A stretch of 64,000 bases of DNA from Choricystis sp. odSpoLacu1 (GCA_958009055.1 OY253653.1:1-64000), one strand, 5' to 3'. Shown: positions 39,846 through 50,932, counted from the first letter of the stretch. The notes: generated from the letters alone by a model not told the origin. Translations and numbers: made by a program.

Positions 39846-41235
39846 ATGATTTTTTCTTCTTCCATGCACCACACTCTTCTGCTGGCGCTGCGGGCCGCGG
39901 CTCGCGGCACGGCGCCCTGGACGGCCACCACGCTGGCCGCGCGGGGACTGGCCGGCGTGGCGGGCGGCAGCGGTGGCGGTGATGAGCAGGTGACTGTGTG
40001 GTTTTGGTTGGCGCGTCTTCTTTCTTTTCTCTTTCTTTCCGGTGAAGACACCCATGTCGACGGGCGATCGTGAGGGCCAAAGAGCCTGCTGACGAAAGGT
40101 CGACTGTGAGCGGGGGGTGGGGGGGCTCGCCCCCCTGCCCCGCGTGTCTGAGGAATGAAAAAAGAGAGGGAAGCAAACAAGGGAAACGGAGCGATCGACC
40201 CAAAACGCCGACCCTTCTCTCCCTTCCTCCTCCCTTCAGCCCGCCCGACGACCATCCTCACCACCACCGCGCCGCCCCGACCCAACCTCCCGCCGCTCCC
40301 TGGCGGCAGCCCTGTCCCGCGCCGCGGCGCGCGGCGACGCGGAGGCAGCGACCGCTGCCCTCGCGTCCGCCCACACCTCTGGCGCCCGCGTGGACGCGTC
40401 GATGCTGGACCGCGCCTTCCTGACAGCTTCTCGCTCGGTGGCCGCCGCCGTGGACACGGGCGCGCCGTCGCGGGAGGCCAAGCGCGCGTCCGTGGCGGGC
40501 GCGCGCGGCGCGGCGGCAGCCCTCGTCGAGTGCGCTGCCGCTGAAGCCGACGCGGCAGGCGTGCGCCACACGCCAGCCAGCTTCACGCGGCTGCTGTGCG
40601 CGTGCGAGGCGGCAGGGTTGGGGAGGCTGGGGGCTGACCTGGTGGCGTGGAGCTGCGGCGCGGGGCACCCGGGCGCCCGGCCGCCGCGCGGCGCGGGCGC
40701 CCCTCCCACACCGTTGCCCACGCCGGCCGGCCTGGCGGCCGTGGTGCGCGCCCTGGCCCGCACCGGGCGCGCGGGTGACGCGCTGGCTGTGATTGCTGCA
40801 GCGCGTGCAGCAGGCGCGTGCGTCGATTCCCGCGTCTTCCTGGGCGCCATCCGGTTTGGCGGCCGCTCCTCCGGGGGGGTGGGCGCCGCCCCTGCCCACG
40901 CAGCCTTGGAGGCAGCCACGGCAGCGGGGTGTGGCCCCCCCGACGGGGCCGCGTTCTCCGCGCTCGCGCGCGCAGAGCTTGACGCTGGCTCCCTGCCCAA
41001 CGCGCTCTGGGCCGCCGACCGAGCCGCCGAAGCGGACGCCACTCTGGACGCAGCCGCCTGGACGGCGCTGCGGTCTCGAGCGGCGGCCCGGTTTGGGGCG
41101 GCGGGCGCGGCATCCGTCGACGCGCGGCGGAGCGGCGACACGCACGGGTGGGGCGGGCTGGCCGAGGCGGCGGCGGCCGCGCCACCCGGGCGGGCGCCCA
41201 ACATCGCGTTCGACTACACGAGTGATGATGATTGA
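39846..41235 (+). CDS. PPR-like helical-repeat organelle protein
   Basis: Exon 1 (39846-39989) encodes a short hydrophobic/Arg-rich presequence (MHHTLLLALRAAARGTAPW; a second ATG at 39864 is also possible). Exon 2 (40240-41235) joins in phase 0. Three 35-residue-like motifs are visible: SLAAALSRAAARGDAEAATA, GLAAVVRALARTGRAGDALA and AAFSALARAELDAGSLPNAL. These have the small-residue and Gly-Asp pattern of pentatricopeptide repeats, which bind organellar RNA. The Ala bias makes the repeats hard to score by eye. The tail ends FDYTSDDD. About 380 residues. Organelle RNA processing is inference. Confidence 0.6.
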
Positions 41236-41506
41236 TTTGGTGAGAGAGAGTGTGTGTTTTGTTTTTTTGGGGAAAGAATCAAAGGGGTGGTTGTTTTTAC
41301 ACGCAAAAGACGGGCGCAAACGAAAAGAATTGGGCAAAGGGGGAATCGTCTCAACACACACACACACGTCAAGAAGGGCAAGCAAGGCAGCGGTCAAAGC
41401 GGGGGGACGATGTGGTGTGGAAAAGAATTGAGGGGGTAAAAAATGGGGGCTTGAAAGAAATGTAGGGGGGTTATTTGGTGTGTGCGCCAGCGTCTTTTCA
41501 CACGCT

Positions 41507-42451
41507 TCAGAACAGGGCGGTGTGCTTGACGCCCTCAATGGCCAGCAGCGAGGCGACACCAATCATGGCGGCCCGGCCGTTGAAGATCTCCGCCTGTTTG
41601 GAGAAGGGGCCGACACCCTTGTCGTAGTCGCCCGCCTTGCCCAGCAAGATGGGCACGAGCGACGCCCACGCGAACAGGACGGCGGCCGCCACCACCAGCA
41701 CGGGCTGGTCCTTGAACTGCTGCACGACGGGCTCGCCGGTGGCCAGTTCAGCGCCCAGGGCGGCGACAAAGGCGAGCATGGCGAGGCGCGCGTTGATGAG
41801 CTCGGGCGCGGGGCCGGAGAAGGCCATGGCGTCTGTGGGAGTGGGGTTGAGGGGTGGGGTGCGGGAAAGAAGGGTGAGGAGTGGTGTTTGGAAAAAAAGG
41901 GGGTCGGGTGACGTGGCGGGCGGGCAGGGAGGGCGGGCGTCGAGGGTCGCTCCCGACCTTCCGCTCCTGCCGCCGTCGCAAGAGGCCGCCACGCGCGTCG
42001 GTAGACAACAAAACACGCGGCCGCTGTCCCGCCGCGCCCGCTTCCCGCCCTGCCGCGCCCTCGCAAACCCCACAAACGCACACAAGACTCTCTCTCCATC
42101 ACTCACCAGTGAACGACGGCGTGGGGGCGGCCTTGGGGGCGACGGGGGTGGGCTGGAGGAGTGGTGTTCGTTGGGGCAAATGTGAGCGTCCACGTCGGTG
42201 GCTTTGTTTGACCCGCGCCCCCGCTGCCTTGTGCCCCCTCCCCCGCGAAACCGCCCCACCCACAACCCTCACTCACCGTCACAGGCATGGCCACGGGGGC
42301 GGCGGCGGCCGGGGGGGGGGGCGGCAGCCGCGACCGGCTCCGCGGGCGTGGGCGCGTCGGTACGCTCGGCGCGGGCGACGACGCGGCGGGCCGCGGGGGC
42401 GCGCGCCGACAGGGCGGCGGGGCGGACGGAGGTGCGCATGGTGAAAGCCAT
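41507..42451 (-). CDS. ELIP-like chlorophyll a/b-binding-related protein
   Basis: Exons 42277-42451, 42107-42152 and 41507-41832 give about 181 residues. The transit peptide (MAFTMRTSVRPAALSARAPA) is read through a run of 11 C on the coding strand (42311-42321), where one base must be skipped. The mature part has two LHC motifs, ELINARLAMLAF and EIFNGRAAMIGV, in the first and third helices. A middle helix (VLVVAAAVLFAWASLVPILL) gives the three-helix layout of ELIP/LIL proteins. These bind chlorophyll and protect thylakoids under high light. The short middle exon encodes a Pro/Ala-rich linker (PTPVAPKAAPTPSF). Light-stress induction is typical of the family but not shown by the DNA. Confidence 0.88.
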
Positions 42452-42726
42452 TGTGAGTGGAGGGGGTGGGGGGGTGGGTGGAAGGTGGAGGAGGTGGGGA
42501 GGAGGTGGGAAAGTGGTGTGAGAAGTGAATGAGGGATTGTGGTGGCTTCGCCACGAGGCTCGAATAAAGAAAAAACACGCTCTGGACCCTCCCTCCACCG
42601 CACAAACACACACACACGCCCCCGGTGTCGAGAAAGAAGACACGTCACCACGATTTTTGCGCACACAAAGATGGAAGTAAAAAAAACAGCCCCCCCCCCC
42701 CTCCCTCCCAACTCCCACACCACCCA

Positions 42727-44541
42727 TCACTCCCCTTTCGTCTTCTTCTCCGTCCGCTCAAACGCCTCCTCCACCGCGGCCGCCTTGGCCTTGGCCGCCT
42801 CCGCCATCGCCCGCGCCTTGGCCAGCCGCGTCTGCTTCTCGGCGCGCACCAACTGAACGCGTTTCTGGATCGCTTTTTCGGGCGCCATGACCTTGGTGGG
42901 GTCGACCCTGTGGCCGCCCGACTTGGCGACCTCGGCGTTCGCGGCCTCCACCGCCGCCATGTCGGCGGCCGCCGCGCGGTCGTCCTCCTTCAAAAAGGGG
43001 ACAGCCGCAAAGCAGGCCGCCCGCCCCGCGTCCTCGGACCCGGTGTGTGTCATCAGGATGGCGCCGAGGTCGGAGGCACGGAAGGCAGCCCTCTCGGTCA
43101 ACCCCATCTCCATGCACTCGTCCCCCCACTTGTTGCGCGCGGCGATCACCCGGTCGGAGATGGCGCGCGGCACAATGACCTTCTCGATCAGTACGCCCCC
43201 ATGCTTGGGGCCGCGGTCCCGGGTGCGGGTGGACACGCGGTTGGAGGCGACCGGGTCGCCACTCTTGATGCGGCGCACGATTTCGGCCTCCTCCTCCTCA
43301 TCGATCTGGCGCTGCCGCCGCGTGTCCAGGCGGACGGCCACGGGGACGCCGGGGCGGGAGACAACAGCGTCGATGAGGCCGTACTCGACAGCTTCCTCGG
43401 CCGACATGAAGAAGTCGCGATCCGTGTCCGAGGTGACGCGCTCCAGGGATTGACCCGAAAACTCGGCCAGGTACCCATTCAGCGTCAGTTTGTGGTGCAG
43501 AATTTCATTGGCCTGGATCTCGATGTCGGCGGCCTGGCCCTGCGCCCCACCCAGGGGCTGGTGGATCATGATGCGGGCGTTGGGCAGGGCGTAGCGCTTG
43601 CCTTGGTGGCCCGACGTGAGCAGAAACGCCCCCATCGACGCGGCCAGGCCGACACACACAGTCGACACGTCGGATTTAACATAGCGCATCGTATCAAACA
43701 CGGCCATGCCGGCCGTGACGGAGCCTCCCGGGGAGTTGACGTACATGGAGATGTCGCCGGGGGAGGAGGAATCCAGGTAGAGCAGTTGAGCCACCACCAG
43801 GTTGGCCATGTCGTCGTCCACCGCCCCCCCCAGGCGCACGATGCGCTGGGCGAAGAGTTGGGAGATGACTTGCTGAAAGCGGTCGACGACGAGGGGGTTG
43901 GGGGGGGCGGGGCCTTGGGCGCGGGTGGGAGGGCTGGAGGGGTGGTGGGAGGGTGAGTGTGTGTGTCGCTTTCCCACACGCAAACACACCAGCAACAAGT
44001 CTCCATTTTTATTCACTCACCACACGCCGGCGCGGCGGGCGGGGCCGGGGCGGGGCGCGGTGGCCGGGCTGTGTGGGGGGTGGGAGTGGTTGGTGTGAGG
44101 GGGCGAGGGCTGAGCGTTCCCCCGAATCCTCCGCTCACATCTCTCTCTCTCGCCCACTCATCCCGCCACGCCACACTCCTGGCGCACGTCGCATTGGCGG
44201 TCACACGCAGAGCTTGGGACGTCAGCGGGCGAGGGAGGGAGGGAAAAGAGGGCGCGTCGCCCGCCCTTGTGCGAGTGACGGCCGCCCTCTCCGGTTCTAG
44301 CTGTGTGTTGCGTCCGCGCGTCCCGCTGCCTCGCCACGCCCCCAATTGGCACACGCGAGACCAAATGCGGTGTCCACGTGCGCCCCACTGGGCTTGGGAG
44401 GGGCGCGCTGGGTGTCCCACCGGTCCCCGCTCGCCACGGTCGGGGTCTCCCGACCTGTGTGCAAAAACCACGCCCGCGTGCCTGCCCCGCCCAGCCAAAC
44501 ACTTACCGCCCGGTGGGCGCGCGCGGAGCGGTGGCGCGCAT
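42727..44541 (-). CDS. Plastid ClpP protease subunit with long C-terminal extension
   Basis: Exons 44507-44541, 44021-44068 and 42727-43933 give 429 residues. The first 30 or so residues ([20 protein letters not shown]) form a plastid transit peptide. The ClpP core has [20 protein letters not shown], the Ser of [11 protein letters not shown] (about 127), the His of [11 protein letters not shown] (about 152) and an Asp in [15 protein letters not shown], so it is a proteolytic ClpP rather than ClpR. After DAVVSRPG (about 223) come some 205 further residues, highly charged at the end ([21 protein letters not shown]) and with an ordered middle ([20 protein letters not shown]). Normal ClpP is about 200 residues. 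Extended C-termini are known for some algal Clp subunits; the function here is unknown. Confidence 0.9.
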
Positions 44542-44649
44542 TGGGGCGAGGATGCGGGGCAGGCGCTTGCGTGTGTGGCGCAAAAAGGGAAAAGAGGAGT
44601 GTGTGTTTTCCGCTCTCGTTTTTTCTTTTTCGTTGAAAGCTCGTCAGCC

Positions 44650-45466
44650 ATGCACGCCCTCTCCCTGCGCCCGACACGCGTCCCGACGCGGCGCGGCACC
44701 GTAGTGGCGGCCGCGGGGCGGGGCCAGCAGCAGGTGTGTGAGAGGGAGAGAGAAAACGTCGAGAAAGGGGTCGCGATGGGCGAGCGAACCGACCTCTTCT
44801 TTCCTTCCCACCTCAGAACCACCCGCTGCCCGCCGCCCTGGCCGCCGCCCTGCTGGCCGCCTCCCCCCTCCTCCTGCCTCCCGCCACCCTGGCTGCCGAC
44901 AACTCCTCCCCCGACGCCCGGGCCGCCGCCCTGGAGCGGCGGCGCGCGATGCTGGACCGCGTGCGGGCAGACGCGCTCGCGCGCTCTGCCGCAGGTGGTG
45001 GCACCGCCACCGCGCCCGCGCCCGGGCCAACGACGGCAGCGGCCGACTCCGATGACGCGGCGACCAAGCCACTGCCCCCGCCCGCGGCCCGGGTGCCGTT
45101 GAAAGCGTTGGACGCGTCTGCCTATGAAAAAGCGACGCGCAGCAGCCCCAAACCGGACCCCTGCCGCCGCCGCCCAATCCACTGGCTCCTGCGCCGCCCG
45201 GGGACGCTGACGCAGCGCTGTCCAAGCTCAAGGGCGCGTTCTCTGGGTTCAAGGTGCCCGGGCTGCCCCAGCAGCAGGCGCCGCCGCCGGCCGCGCCGGT
45301 TGCGCCGCCGCCGCCGCGCGCTGCGGTGCAATCCCCTCCGCCTCCTCTGCGCGCCCTCCCTCTCCCACCTCCCCCGCGTGTCACGCTGCCCACGCCCGCC
45401 CCTGTTTCAACCCCCCGCCCCGCGGCCCCCGCCCAGCAAGCGTACTCGGCGCCCGTGCAGCAGCGG

Positions 45467-45500
<34 letters not shown>

Positions 45501-45724
45501 TCGCCAAGCGCGCTCCCACGCCCGCTGCCAAGGCCAAGCCCGCCCGCTCGTCTCGCCATGGCTTCATGCCGTTCTGGCTGGCCGAGGTGGGCGTGCTGGG
45601 CGCGTTTGGGGGTCTGGCAGCCACCGTGTTTGGCAGGGGGGAGGCCGTGCGGCGCACGTGGTACGGCGGCGGCAAAGCGTTGGCGGCCGCGCTGGAGAAG
45701 CTGGTGCCTCCCAAGCGGCCGTGA
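44650..45724 (+). CDS. Plastid Pro-rich membrane protein, uncharacterised
   Basis: Exon 1 (44650-44733) encodes a transit-like peptide, MHALSLRPTRVPTRRGTVVA. Exon 2 (44817-45724) continues with ALAAALLAASPLLLPPATLA, a hydrophobic stretch that could be a thylakoid or membrane signal, then RRRAMLDRVRADALARSA. A long Pro-rich middle includes a run of ten Pro encoded by CCG repeats. The C-terminus has one clear hydrophobic segment (FWLAEVGVLGAFGGLAATVF). The frame changes once between 45128 and 45180 (one base missing or two extra). No family recognised. Start codons of this gene and ClpP are 108 bp apart, divergent. Confidence 0.6.
45470..45500. repeat. (CCG)n microsatellite encoding polyproline
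   Basis: About ten CCG units in the Pro-rich middle of the 44650 gene; in the coding frame they read as a Pro run. In-frame length change is possible. Confidence 0.9.
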
Positions 45725-45905
45725 ATGTGGGTGATGTGTGCTGGTCGCGTTGTTTTGTGAGAGCAACGCACCCTCTTTTTTGCAATTAACCTCTTTCCGT
45801 TTGAACCGTTGGAATAAAAAGAACATACCTACCACACCCACCGCCATCACCGTGCTGCACACCAGATTTGCCCTTGTTCTCACAACTCTCTTCTCTCCCC
45901 AATCC

Positions 45906-46997
45906 TCACGAGTCGCCCGCCCTCCACTTTTTGAACAGGACAGCAGCAACAGCCGCCGCGACGCCCAGGCACGCGGCCCCAATCACGCCGGGCCCGCTCG
46001 CGTTGGAAAAAAATTCAAACGGCACCGCCAGCGTGCCGGTCAGCATCTCCCGCTCCCGCACCGAGTACGCGTTCGGGGGCAGCTTGATGACGGCGTTGGC
46101 GGAGAGGCGGTCGATGTCGACCCCCGGGTTGGCGGCCTGCAGCTCAGCCACGCTGATCTTGCGGTTGGCGGCGATGGCGGCCGCCGTCTCCACCGACCGC
46201 ACGGGGTAGGGGCGGAAGCGTTGGCCTGAGCCGGGCTCGATGCCGGCCAGAATCTCACGGTCGCGCGACGACAGGCGGGAGGCGGGGAGGACGAGGCGTT
46301 CGCCCGGGCTGACGGAGCGGCGGGACCCCAGGCGGGAGGCGTTGAGGGTGATGAGGTCGTCCACGTTCATGTCTGGTAGAGGAGGGTGGGGGGGGGAGGG
46401 TGGGTGAGTGGGAGGGTTGATCGACCCCGCTCGCCCCGAAAGAAAACTGACGCCCCTTTTCTTTTGGTGTGGCCACTGCATCGCGCGTGTGTGCTTGCCA
46501 GGGCCGGCTGCGCGATCAGGCACACCCCGGGGTTGGGTGCCTCTACAAGAAGCAGGGTATGGGACGCAGGACCCGAATGGCACCTTGCCCTGATCCGCCC
46601 TCCTCCCCCCTTCTCCCCGCTCCTTCCCTCCCCCCGCCCCCCTCCCTCACTCACCCCGCTTGGCCGCGATCGACTCCAGGGTGTCGTTGGAGGTGACCGT
46701 GTAGGGCCGCACCTTGAGCAGCGCTGTCGCGGGCGCGCGCGCCGCGCGCGTGCGGGCGGGCGCGGCGGCCAGCTGGGGGAAGAAGAGGGGGGGGTGATCA
46801 AGGGTGGGAGCTTGTGCTGTGTATCAAGCCAGAGAGGGGGCGGCGCGTCGCAGAGGCGCGGGGGCACCCCCAAAAGAGGGCAGGCAGGCACGATGGGGGC
46901 GTCGTTGGTCTTGCGCACACACGCAAGCCCCCGACCCTCTCCCCTTCACGCGCCACACACACACCTGGCGCGGGCGCGACCGCAGAGTCGGCTGCAT
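45906..46997 (-). CDS. LysM-domain membrane protein, probably plastidial
   Basis: Exons 46965-46997, 46655-46772 and 45906-46372 give 205 residues. The N-terminus (MQPTLRSRPRQLAAAPARTRAARAPA) looks like a transit peptide. LysM 1 is VRPYTVTSNDTLESIAAKR plus MNVDDLITLN...VSPGERLVLPA, split by an intron. LysM 2 is RPYPVRSVETAAAIAANRK plus ISVAELQAANPGVDIDRLSA. A C-terminal hydrophobic segment (GVIGAACLGVAAAVAAVLF) is followed by a short Lys-rich end, so it is tail-anchored. LysM binds peptidoglycan or chitin-type glycans. Inside a plastid this could reflect cyanobacterial ancestry, but the envelope or cell-surface location is also possible. Confidence 0.75.
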
Positions 46998-47218
46998 GAC
47001 CAGGATGGGGGGTGGAGGGGCGCGCCGGCGGGTGGAGAGGCAAGCAGATGAAGGAAAAGCGTGTTTTCTGAGGCCTGCCCGCAAAACGCGCCGGTCCTTT
47101 CTCTTTTTCGTTCTCAGCCACTGCTTGCCCACCGCGGGCGCGCGTGTCCAGCTAGCGCGGGACAGTGGGCACCAGCCCAGCTTGCTGGCCACCACACGCA
47201 CGCACGCACGCACCCACA

Positions 47219-49460
47219 ATGGCCGCCGCGCTCGCGCCGCCGCCCCCGCTCACAGCGCAGCGCTTCGTTCCAGACTCCGAGACCGACGACGACGACGACG
47301 TGGACGACGTGAGTGACGGGAGAGGGAGAGTGTGTGGCACCCATAGTGTGTGCGAGAGGGCCGAGGCCGCCCGAGGGGGAACGAGGGGCGGGTGGCCGCA
47401 GGCTTTTCATCCGACCATGCCTCGTCCGCCCCATGCCTCCGAACCCACCCACCCACCCACCCACACAGCACCGCCTCCCCAAAGAGTACACCGCCTACCT
47501 CGTCGACGCCTCCCCCCTGGCCCGCACCGCGTGCGGCGTCAAGGGCGTGGAGGGCGTGTCTGAGCAGGACACGTGGCTGACTGTCGGCCTGCGCGTCGTG
47601 CGCGGCGTCCTGGCGTCCCACGTCCTCACCTCGCCTTCAGACGAAGCCGCCGTCTTCCTGGTCGGCGGCCCCCTGCCCGGCGAGGAGGCCAAGCCCATGG
47701 TCGCCCTGGACACCGCGTTGGCGACGGGGGGGGAGGCGGGCGAGGCGGGCGACCTGGTGGCGGTGCAGGCGTTGGCGCCGCCGTGCGCGCGCGGTGTCGT
47801 CCAGGTCGGTGCCCTCGCCGACGCGGCGTCGACCGTCGACGCCCCCAAGGCGCCCGCCTCCACCCCCCACCCGGAAGCCTGGGCGCGTGCCCTACGCACC
47901 GTGGCCAAGCTGCTGGACGAGAGGGCGAGGAAGGGGGGGAGGGGCGCGCGGCGGCGCGCGGCGCGGGTCACCATCATCACGCCCGACGATGGCGCCTCCC
48001 CCTCCACCTCCCTGCCGCCGCCCGGCCCCGTCCGGGGGCGGGCGGCCGACGCGTGTTCCTCTGCCGCTGAAGCGGGGGCGGTGGTGGACGTGCTGGCGTT
48101 GGTGGGGGGGGGGGGGCGCGGTGTTTGATTCGACCCCTGCCTCGTTTTGGGGGGCAGTGCTCACGGGCGCCGCCCAGGGGCGCGCCAAAGCTGCGGCCGC
48201 CCGGGGGCGGTCCCCCTCCCCCTCTGACGATGACGATGACGACCCCGACGGCGGCGTGGACCCCCCCCGGGACGGAGTCGCCCTGTTTCGCTCCATGGCG
48301 GGTGCCGTGCGCGCGCGCGCGGCTACCGGCGCACACCACTGACCACGCTGCCCCTGTTCATGCCGGGCGGCGCTCGGGCCGCCCTGGCGCTGTACCAGGT
48401 GACCCAAACCGCCAAGCCCGGGGGCACGGTGCCGGTGAGCGCGCGGTCGCACGTGGCGGTGGGCGTGATGCGGGGAGGGGAGGGTGGTGGCGGTGGCGGT
48501 GGCGGCGGCGTGTCCGCTGCCGCCGCGTCCCTCGCCTCCCCCCCTCCACCCCCCTCCGTCGCCGCCTACCGCCTCCAACCGGTGTCCAAGTCGGCCACGC
48601 TGGCCGTGTCCATCCCGCCCCCCGCCAAAGCCGCGCTGTGCGGGGCGAGGGGGCTGTCCGGGTTTACTTTTCTGGGCACCGCACCCATTTCGTCCGTTGC
48701 CCCTCCCCACCTGGCCGCCGTACGCACGCCCACGTTTCTGTACCCTGCGGAACGGAGGCTCCCCGGGTCCACCGCCCTGGTGGCGGCGCTGCGGTCCGCT
48801 TTGATCGATGAAGGCGCGGCCGCCGTCGTGTCGTTTGTGCGGCGGACCGGTGCCGCCCCCTCCCTCGTCGCCCTGCTGCCCCGCATCGAGAAAGTGGACG
48901 AGTATGGCGACCAGCTGTCCCCCCCCGGCCTGGATGTTGTCTACCTGCCGTGGTCGGATGACGTTCGCCCCGCCAGACGCGCGCGCGCGATTGTGGGACC
49001 CCCCCCCTACCACGCCGCCCCGCCCGACGCCATCGCCGCCGCCGCCTCCTACGTGGACTGCATGACGATGCCCGACTTTGACTCGGGCAACGTGCCGTCC
49101 CCCGCCCTGCAGCGCCACTTTGCGGTGCTGGAGGCAGCGGCCCTCGGCCAGCCGCCCCCGCCGCTGGCCGACGCTCGCGACGATGCTGTGGCTGATGACG
49201 AAGCGTTGGTGGCGGCGGTTCCCTTTGTGGCCGCCCTGCGGGAAGCGGTGGGTGTCGACGTGTGGGACGGGGAGGGCGGGAGGAAGAGGAAAGCGGCGTC
49301 TCCGCCGTCGGTCAGTGGCACCATCGATGAGCGCGTGGCGGCGGGCGGGGCGGCTGGACTGACCGTGCCGGAGCTCAAAGAGTGGCTGAAGGCTCGCAAG
49401 TTTTTAGTCGGCGGCAAGAAGGCGGACCTGGTCGCGCGCGTCGAGGCGGCGCGGAAGTGA
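47219..49460 (+). CDS. KU70: Ku70 DNA end-binding protein with SAP domain
   Basis: Ku70/Ku80 bind double-strand breaks for end joining and also act at telomeres. Exon 1 (47219-47308) is Asp-rich (RFVPDSETDDDDDVDD), exon 2 (47469-49460) starts HRLPKEYTAYLVDASPLA, the vWA beta-strand typical of Ku70. The barrel region includes RRTPLTTLPLFMPGGARAAL and GTVPVSARSHVAVGVMRGG, followed by GARGLSGFTFLG, PTFLYPAERRLPGSTALVAA and LVALLPRIEKVDEYGDQLSP. The bridge is SPALQRHFAVLEAAALGQ, and the SAP end is GLTVPELKEWLKARKFLVGGKKADLVA. The frame shifts at a run of 13 G (48104-48116) and again at a GC dinucleotide run (48309-48320), together restoring the original frame. About 690 residues. Confidence 0.9.
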
Positions 49461-49513
49461 GAGCGCGCGTTTTTTGGTTTTTCACATTCGTCGCTGTTTT
49501 TTTACCCCAAAAC

Positions 49514-50694
49514 ATGAGCGACACCACGCGCGCCCGCAGCCCGTGGTCGGGCACGCCCCGCCTGCGCAAGCGCAGCCGGGCGGCGGGGGGGGGCGAGGCG
49601 GAGGGTGAGTGCTGTGTGTAGAGAGAGGAGCGCATTTGAACAACCCACATGCCGCAGCGCCCGCCGCCTTGCCGGCGTCGGGCGCGCAGGCCGCACCCTC
49701 ACAACGATACAGTTCAGAGTGGTGGTTGTGTGGCACGCTGACAGCCCGATTGGAGGAGGAGCGCTGTGTGGTTTAGGGCGGGCAATGGTTTTCCTCCCCA
49801 CCAACCACCCTCTCAACCCACCCTCCCAAAGCCTCCCGCCCCCCGCTGGCCGACATCAACCACCACGGCGCCTCCGCTGCAGCCTCCGCTGCCTCCGCCC
49901 CGGTGGCCCACCCCCTGCCCCCACCGCCCGTGGCGGGCGGGAGCGTGGGGTGGTGGAACGCAGGGCGCGGTGGCGGCGGCGCGCGCGGCGCGTGTCTGTC
50001 CGACGACGGCGCCCCCTTGCCAGCTGCACCGCCACTCCGCCCGCGCTCCATCAGTGGCGACGGTGGCACACACGCCCTGCTGCCCGCCCCGTCGCCGTCA
50101 GCGGGAGGGCTGGCCCGCCTGGCGCGCGCGCTCGGGTCGGGCGCGTGGCGCCGCACGCCCTCCGACGACGGCGGCGGCGCCAACGCACCACCCACCACCG
50201 ACGAAATGGCCCTGGACACGCCCGCCACCGCGGTGCGCCGGCTGTCGCTGGCGGCCACGCCCGCGCCGCTGCTGCGCGCGTCGGCGCCCGCGTCGGCGCC
50301 GCCCGCTGCGACGGTCGCCCGCCCCGCCGCTCCTGTGAAATCAGACAGACCGCCTCCTTCAGCCGACCGGGACGCCCGCCTTTCGGCCGCCCTGGGCACC
50401 CGCACCCATGCCGCCCTGGCGGCTGCCTGGGCGGCTGCAGCATCAGGCGACCTAACGCTCGACATAGACGCTCTCAACGCCCTGCTGGCGGCGTCCTGTC
50501 GCGTCGGAGGCGTCATGGCGGCCGGGGCCCGCCGCGGCGGCCGTGGCGGCCGCGCGGCAGGCCTGCCCGTCCATCCCGCTGACGCGGAGCGCGTCGTTGC
50601 CGCGGCCGCGCGCGCGGGGGCGCTGGCCCCCACGCCCGCCACGCTGCGCGGACTGGCGGGGCTGTGGACGGCGCACGAGCAGCAGCAGCAGTGA
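49514..50694 (+). CDS. Uncharacterised protein with D-box-like N-terminus
   Basis: Exons 49514-49604 and 49832-50694 give 317 residues. The N-terminus (MSDTTRARSPWSGTPRLRKR) is basic and contains SP/TP sites. RPPLADIN across residues 34-41 is similar to an APC/C destruction box (RxxL...N) and to PLxDIN motifs of mitotic regulators. A Gly-rich low-complexity middle is followed by an Ala-rich helix (HAALAAAWAAAASGDLTLDI) and a GARRGGRGGRAAG stretch. No known domain. A cell-cycle role is speculation based on the motif. Confidence 0.55.
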
Positions 50695-50932
50695 AGTGTG
50701 AAGTGTGTTGGAGAGAAACAAAACTGTTTTTTTTTTTTTTCCTTATCCGCCTGTGTGCAACAAATATTCCGCCTTTCTGAGCCTCTCCGATCGAAGAGAA
50801 AAAACGTGTGCGTGTTTCGGGGTTGGTTGTTTCGTCACACCAAAAAAAATAAGGGCGCCGACGCGCATAAATGAAAAAAATCACACCCCACACCCCACCC
50901 ATCCCCACCCTCCCCACGACACCACCGCCTCT

